In this document: positions 5,680-8,631 of the stretch, one piece after another
Numbering within the stretch: the stretch's first letter is position 1
Layout: each line of letters starts with the position of its first letter
DNA from: Nitrososphaerota archaeon
GTDB taxonomy: Archaea; Thermoproteota; Nitrososphaeria; Nitrososphaerales; JAHFOH01
NCBI GenBank assembly: GCA_023266955.1
Contig: JAHFOH010000047.1
Location: forward strand, 1 to 8,631
Direction: 5' to 3'
Length of the DNA stretch: 8,631 nt
Program-made: the position numbers and the translations under genes
Notes under the pieces: generated by a model
Told to the model about the DNA's origin: nothing
Seen by the model: only the letters and a program-made list of their open reading frames with translations
Databases searched by the model: none

Positions 5680-5730
5680 ATCAGGAAAACTACCGGATTT
5701 AAAGCTGACGAGACGGTCTGTTACTTGCAG

Positions 5731-6750
5731 TCAAGCGAACTTCTCGACAGCCCTGACCATTGCCTTCATGTTTTGCAGAGGCGTAAGCGGATGGAAGCCA
5801 CAGGCTGGTGCCAGGATATCCACTCCATCTTCAAGAGCCTTGATTGAACCATTCATGACAGCACGTGGAGAGCGGAAGCGAAGAAGAGTTTCATTGGGAA
5901 GGTTCCCCACCAAAGCCATTTTTCCACCTAGAACTTTCTTGGCGTCTTTCACCTCTACTTCAGGCCCCTGAAATGAAAAAGCTTCGAAGCCAGTGTCAGG
6001 CAATTGGGGTAGGAGAGGGTTTGTGTTACCGCAGATATGCAAGATGATCAGCCCATGAACACGCTGCCTTATGCGTTGATAGTGAGGAAGGATGTGCTCA
6101 GCAAAGTGCTCCGCCGCAACTAGGTCTCCAGAAGCCACGGGATCCGCAATGCAGAGAAAACCGTTGCCTTCCTCCACCGTAGTATTGGCCAAATCAATGT
6201 TAAACTGCGTGACCTGGTCCAACGCGCCTTTCAGGGCATCAGGTTCGGTGGAGAGAGTGTAGAGGGTTTTCTCGATACCCACTAGGAAACCCAAAAGGCT
6301 GATGGGGCCGATGATCATAGGATAAATGGGTAGGATGTCACCATATTTTTCCTTCAATACCCTAATGGCTCTAAGTAGGGTGGGGATGCGTCCTTTCTCT
6401 TGGATGCTCCGGGGAATATGAAGTTCTTCGAACTCTGCGAATGCAGGGTTCATGATAGATGGCGGTATATCAGCCCTTCCTATTTTGACTTCACAACCGA
6501 ATGCTTCGGCCTCAATACCAATATCAAACGGCACTCTTAAACCCTCGATGCCGGCGATCTCATATGCTGCAGTCGATAATTTCGCCATCTTGTTGGCATC
6601 GAAGTGGGCGTCAGGCCAGTAAGTGTCGACTACACCCATTAGCTCAACCGTGGCGGTTTGTAGAGGCGAGGAACATATCTTCCCGGCGTTTCCCCGTGTC
6701 TTCAGGATTCTTTCGACTTTTTCGAGGGGACTCTTCAACATTGCCGGCAT
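5731..6750 (-). CDS. UroD-fold methylcobamide methyltransferase (MtaA/MtbA/CmuA-like)
   Basis: A cytosolic zinc enzyme of 339 residues with the uroporphyrinogen-decarboxylase fold. The zinc site typical of the methyltransferase branch, H-x-C then a distant Cys, is present: H238 and C240 in ILHICGN, and C317 in PACGFHPLTP. True UroD enzymes of haem synthesis lack this set, so I assign it to the branch that moves methyl groups between corrinoid proteins and thiols such as coenzyme M. D203 in the IADPVASGD segment lies in the expected active-site region. The length is normal. The substrate is unknown: no corrinoid protein, methylamine or methanol methyltransferase lies in the window. The start is ATG 6750, with ATG 6741 as an alternative. 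A TATA-like box on the minus strand (6800-6793) gives a leader of about 20 bases. It is divergent from the CobW-type GTPase gene, which suggests a shared function and control. Confidence 0.82.
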   Translation of the reverse strand: MPAMLKSPLEKVERILKTRGNAGKICSSPLQTATVELMGVVDTYWPDAHFDANKMAKLSTAAYEIAGIEGLRVPFDIGIEAEAFGCEVKIGRADIPPSIMNPAFAEFEELHIPRSIQEKGRIPTLLRAIRVLKEKYGDILPIYPMIIGPISLLGFLVGIEKTLYTLSTEPDALKGALDQVTQFNIDLANTTVEEGNGFLCIADPVASGDLVAAEHFAEHILPHYQRIRQRVHGLIILHICGNTNPLLPQLPDTGFEAFSFQGPEVEVKDAKKVLGGKMALVGNLPNETLLRFRSPRAVMNGSIKALEDGVDILAPACGFHPLTPLQNMKAMVRAVEKFA

Positions 6751-6792
6751 CAGTTTCTACTCAAGCGAGTGAGTAAGACAGCATCGTCCACT

Positions 6793-6800
6793 TGATATAA
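6793..6800 (-). promoter_or_regulatory. TATA-like box of the methyltransferase gene
   Basis: On the minus strand this reads TTATATCA, a good archaeal TATA match, with A-rich sequence before it. Start of transcription would fall near 6770, about 20 bases before the ATG at 6750. Confidence 0.5.
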
Positions 6801-6810
6801 GAAAATTTTC
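6801..6810. promoter_or_regulatory. Palindrome GAAAATTTTC in the divergent promoter region
   Basis: A perfect 10-base palindrome directly beside the methyltransferase TATA box and about 25 bases from that of the GTPase gene. The place suits an operator or activator site serving both genes, although A/T palindromes of this size also occur by chance. Confidence 0.35.
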
Positions 6811-6833
6811 CTCATTTGCGTACCAAAGTGTTC

Positions 6834-6839
6834 TTTAAA
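6834..6839 (+). promoter_or_regulatory. TATA-like box of the CobW-type GTPase gene
   Basis: TTTAAA, with a start site expected near 6863. That would give a leader of about 36 bases holding an AGGAGG at 6877-6882. The AGGAGG is 16 bases before the ATG at 6899, farther than usual, but no other in-frame start is available. TTTTAT at 6850-6855 is an alternative box. Confidence 0.35.
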
Positions 6840-6898
6840 CAATCTGCAATTTTATCTATCACGAGCAGTAGGCTGTAGGAGGAAAAGAGTTCTTAGGT

Positions 6899-7507
6899 AT
6901 GAAGTTGCTAGTGGTTTCTGGTTTCTTCGGTTGTGGCAAAACGACCTTCATTATACAGTCAGCGAAAAGGCTGGTCAAGGATTACAGACTGAAAGTGGCC
7001 ATCGTTGTTAACGATATCGGAGAAATCGGCATTGATGACAAGGTGATAAGGTCTTACGGTCTTAAGGTAAAGGAACTATTCGGAGGGTGCGTCTGCTGCC
7101 AGCTTGGTGATGATCTCCTGAAGACACTTCGTACCGTTGATAAACGAATTAAGCCGGATATTGCCATTTTAGAACCATCAGGTGCCGCTGACCCCTCGCA
7201 GACACTTTCGGTCGTCAGCCATGCGAAAGATTTCACGCTTCGGATGCTTCCTTTGATAGTCATGGTGGATGCGACACAGTTCAAGTTGCTGATGGAGGAG
7301 ATGCCGCTGACGATGAGGAAAGTCGCCTATGGGGAACTTGTTCTAATCAATAAAATCGATGCCGTTTCTGATATAGAATTGTCGGAGGTTACTAGTGAAG
7401 TTGAGAAAATTAATCGAAGAGCGATAATACAGCCTTTATCTGCAATAAAGGGTGAAAATGTCGATTCAGTCGTAGAATTACTGATGGCTAAGAGCAGACA
7501 TTCCTAG
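6899..7507 (+). CDS. CobW/COG0523-type GTPase lacking the C-terminal domain (metal or cofactor chaperone)
   Basis: A P-loop GTPase of 202 residues. Walker A is GFFGCGKTT (residues 8-16), the metal-binding signature C-x-C-C of the COG0523 group is C64, C66 and C67 in GGCVCCQLGD, the E-P-S-G motif is at 92-95, the guanine-specificity motif NKID is at 151-154, and SAIKG at 181-185 matches the G5 position. All parts needed for GTP use and metal binding are present. Most CobW, ZNG1 and YjiA relatives carry a further C-terminal domain of roughly 100 residues; this protein ends after the GTPase domain, as UreG and HypB do. It is divergent from the Zn/corrinoid-type methyltransferase, so I infer that it delivers zinc to that enzyme or helps to load or repair its corrinoid partner. 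Ends in TAG. Confidence 0.85.
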   Translation: MKLLVVSGFFGCGKTTFIIQSAKRLVKDYRLKVAIVVNDIGEIGIDDKVIRSYGLKVKELFGGCVCCQLGDDLLKTLRTVDKRIKPDIAILEPSGAADPSQTLSVVSHAKDFTLRMLPLIVMVDATQFKLLMEEMPLTMRKVAYGELVLINKIDAVSDIELSEVTSEVEKINRRAIIQPLSAIKGENVDSVVELLMAKSRHS

Positions 7508-7524
7508 CACGCATTCCACAAGGT

Positions 7525-7714
7525 GTGCGCAAGCTTCTGATCCAAAAAGGGCTACATGCGAAGACTACTAGAGATCGCGTGTGGTTTGAGGGACGGCGAT
7601 ATCTGATTGTGCGCGATCAACGAAGGCAAGTTCATGGTTACCACGTATTTTGATTTGTCAGAACTCGACATCGGTGTAGCTAAACCTTTGGTATATGACC
7701 TAACGTCAATGTGA
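7525..7714 (+). pseudogene. Probable frameshifted small gene of unknown family
   Basis: Two overlapping frames look like halves of one small protein. Frame A, from GTG 7525, ends with WFEGRRYLI near 7608 and stops at 7651-7653. Frame B, one base later, is open after the TGA at 7604-7606, continues as CAINEGKFMVTTYFDLSELD, and stops at 7712-7714. Joining them by skipping one base between about 7607 and 7650 gives roughly 60 residues with a plausible beta-strand pattern and no stop. I do not recognise the family; the size and place just before a DUF4258-like/DUF2283 pair suggest a related toxin or partner. No slippery heptamer is seen, so decay is more likely than programmed shifting. Two separate tiny genes, or noncoding DNA, remain possible. 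Confidence 0.4.
7691..7698 (+). promoter_or_regulatory. TATA-like box of the DUF4258-like/DUF2283 pair
   Basis: GTATATGA is a good archaeal TATA match and lies inside the 3' part of the frameshifted gene. A start site near 7720 would give a leader of about 10 bases before the TTG at 7730. Confidence 0.4.
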
Positions 7715-7729
7715 AGAGATGCCTATGCC

Positions 7730-8020
7730 TTGGCTGTAGTAAGGTACACCGATCACCTCAAACTGCGGCTGAAACTTCGAGGCATTCCTGATGAACTACC
7801 GAGAAAAATCTATGAAAGGGCAGAAAGTAAATTCATCGACTCGACCACTGGACATAACATTGCGATAGCTACCACTTTGTATAGAAGAAAGAAACGACTC
7901 TTCCTGGTCGCCTACGATGTCAAGAACGATTTTATACTGATGGTCACAGCTCACCCTATAAGCAAGGAACAGATCGACTCAAGAGTGAGAAGCGAGAGAT
8001 GGATGAAAGTTGAAGAATGA
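7730..8020 (+). CDS. DUF4258-like small protein, putative toxin of a two-gene module
   Basis: A 96-residue basic protein. The order of its parts is an N-terminal strand and helix (RYTDHLKLRLKLRGIP), a helix with conserved-looking ELPRKIYERAE, a segment TGHNIAIA, a basic turn YRRKKR, a strand pair LFLVAYD and ILMVTAHPI, and a charged tail. This resembles the small DUF4258-type proteins that are widely found next to DUF2283 proteins in archaea and cyanobacteria and are suspected, not proven, to be RelE/BrnT-like toxins. The start is TTG 7730, as the in-frame stop at 7712 leaves no ATG; an ATG at 7719 is out of frame and stops after six codons. The gene overlaps the next by 11 bases. No catalytic residues can be named. 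Confidence 0.65.
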   Translation: MAVVRYTDHLKLRLKLRGIPDELPRKIYERAESKFIDSTTGHNIAIATTLYRRKKRLFLVAYDVKNDFILMVTAHPISKEQIDSRVRSERWMKVEE

Positions 8021-8225
8021 CTACCCGAAAGCTGTCTATGATAAGGAAAGCGACAGTCTTTACCTGATAGTCGCGGAGGGCTCTGATGAAGGATTCATAG
8101 AGCTTGCCCCTAACATCAACCTAGAGGTTGGGCAAAGGGGCAAGATCATCGGCATTGAGATCCTTAACGCCAGCAAAGTTTTAGGTAGAGCAAAACGACC
8201 GCTACAACTGATTAGAGCAAGATAG
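8010..8225 (+). CDS. DUF2283 family protein, putative antitoxin
   Basis: A 71-residue protein with the DUF2283 layout: an N-terminal strand with YDKESDSLYLIV (residues 10-21), an acidic turn, then INLEVGQRGKIIGIEILNAS (36-55), where the glycine-rich turn before GIEIL and the NAS end are typical. These proteins usually sit beside DUF4258- or BrnT-like partners and are taken to be antitoxins; the biochemical role is not known. The start is TTG 8010, which overlaps the previous gene by 11 bases, so translation is probably coupled. An ATGA at the previous gene's stop is out of frame. Ends in TAG. Confidence 0.75.
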   Translation: MKNDYPKAVYDKESDSLYLIVAEGSDEGFIELAPNINLEVGQRGKIIGIEILNASKVLGRAKRPLQLIRAR

Positions 8226-8317
8226 GCGGCATGAGCGACCTAGCTAGAGGTTAAGAAGTTTCGAGCTTGCTGCAGGCAACTTTCGTTTAGAGGCTAGTGT
8301 CGAAAACTTTTGGGAAT

Positions 8318-8330
8318 GCGTAATTTACGC
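8318..8330. repeat. Palindrome GCGTAA-T-TTACGC
   Basis: Six-base exact arms around a single base, in the 243-base gap between the DUF2283 gene and the last gene. Too tight for an RNA hairpin, so a protein-binding site is more likely. Nearby, AAGTTTCGA (8256-8264) and TCGAAAACTT (8300-8309) form an imperfect wide-gap inverted repeat. Nothing else stands out in the gap. Confidence 0.3.
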
Positions 8331-8468
8331 TTCTCTCAAACTCTGTGAAGGTATTTTTGATCTGAAACGAACAAAATCATTCCCAATGTAGAGGCCGTCC
8401 AACTTCTTTCGGGTAGTCGAGTATGGTCCGCATAGCTTATCAACCGAGCAATTTGCCTGTGCCGTCTA

Positions 8469-8631
8469 TTGGGTAGCAGAGAAAGGATTCTGTACACTGT
8501 TTCTCTGAACCATGCTACTAACGATAGTTCAGTGCACCTGCTGCCCACACTCTTTCCCGTCTTTCTCGGGCTATTTCAGCTCGATGTGTTTCAGATAGGA
8601 ATTATTGTCGGCGTCGGTTTCATCATCAACG
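8469..8631 (+). CDS. MFS transporter, N-terminal part, runs off the right edge
   Basis: The first 54 residues of a membrane carrier, open at the right edge. After a short basic start (GSRERIL) comes NHATNDSS, with H15 and D19, matching the H-x3-D pattern near the start of fosmidomycin-resistance-like and related MFS carriers, then helix 1 (LLPTLFPVFLGLF), the loop QLDVFQIG and the start of helix 2 (IIVGVGFIIN). That order is typical of MFS proteins. The likely start is TTG 8469; the nearest in-frame stop upstream is at 8433. The substrate cannot be told. Confidence 0.65.
   Translation, partial: MGSRERILYTVSLNHATNDSSVHLLPTLFPVFLGLFQLDVFQIGIIVGVGFIIN

Noticed and set aside
5731..6750. Haem-pathway uroporphyrinogen decarboxylase (hemE).
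   Set aside because: The H-x-C...C zinc site (H238, C240, C317) marks the methyltransferase branch, and no other haem genes are near.
8336..8548. A 70-codon minus-strand frame at the right end.
   Set aside because: It overlaps the start of the MFS gene on the plus strand, is Arg-rich without motifs, and has no promoter or partner.

Overview
This 8.6 kb window looks like archaeal chromosome. That rests on TATA-like boxes about 25 bases before several start codons, starts with little or no 5' leader, a MntA/HepT pair, a DUF4258-like/DUF2283 small-gene pair, a surface protein with a Thr/Pro stalk and C-terminal anchor, and a Zn/corrinoid-type methyltransferase beside a short CobW-family GTPase. 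The lineage cannot be fixed from the sequence; Thermoproteota/Bathyarchaeia-like or Nitrososphaeria-like groups would fit, as inference. No rRNA, tRNA, CRISPR array, insertion sequence or replication origin was found. Amber (TAG) ends 6 of 12 readable genes, so it appears to be an ordinary stop codon here.

Layout: (1) 129-755, a cupin thiol dioxygenase with its iron ligands and Ser-His-Tyr triad. (2) 948-1154, a very small C2H2 zinc-finger protein. (3) 1344-3894, a probable two-gene operon of a 12-helix MFS transporter and a SelA-like PLP enzyme. (4) 4728-3899 on the minus strand, mntA then hepT, overlapping by GTGA and converging on the PLP gene. (5) 4729-5104, an inverted-repeat-rich regulatory-looking stretch with a doubtful 60-residue reading frame whose RNA could form alternative hairpins. 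(6) 5587-5105 (-), a TIG/Ig-like surface protein whose upstream in-frame ATG is separated from the body by an amber codon. (7) 6750-5731 (-) and 6899-7507 (+), a divergent pair: a UroD/MtaA-type methyltransferase and a CobW-type GTPase. (8) 7525-7714, a probably frameshifted small gene. (9) 7730-8225, the DUF4258-like/DUF2283 pair. (10) 8469 to the right edge, the start of a second MFS transporter.

Functionally, the MFS plus PLP-enzyme operon suggests uptake and lyase-type breakdown of an amino compound; the dioxygenase nearby may or may not belong to it. The divergent methyltransferase/GTPase pair suggests methyl-group transfer with a dedicated metal or cofactor chaperone, but no corrinoid protein is in view. 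The two small-gene pairs and the broken gene between them and cobW mark this as an accessory, turning-over stretch of chromosome. I see no single clearly new system. The best leads are the methyltransferase/GTPase pair, the amber codon in the surface protein leader, the possible RNA switch at 4958-5009, and the frameshifted gene at 7525-7714.
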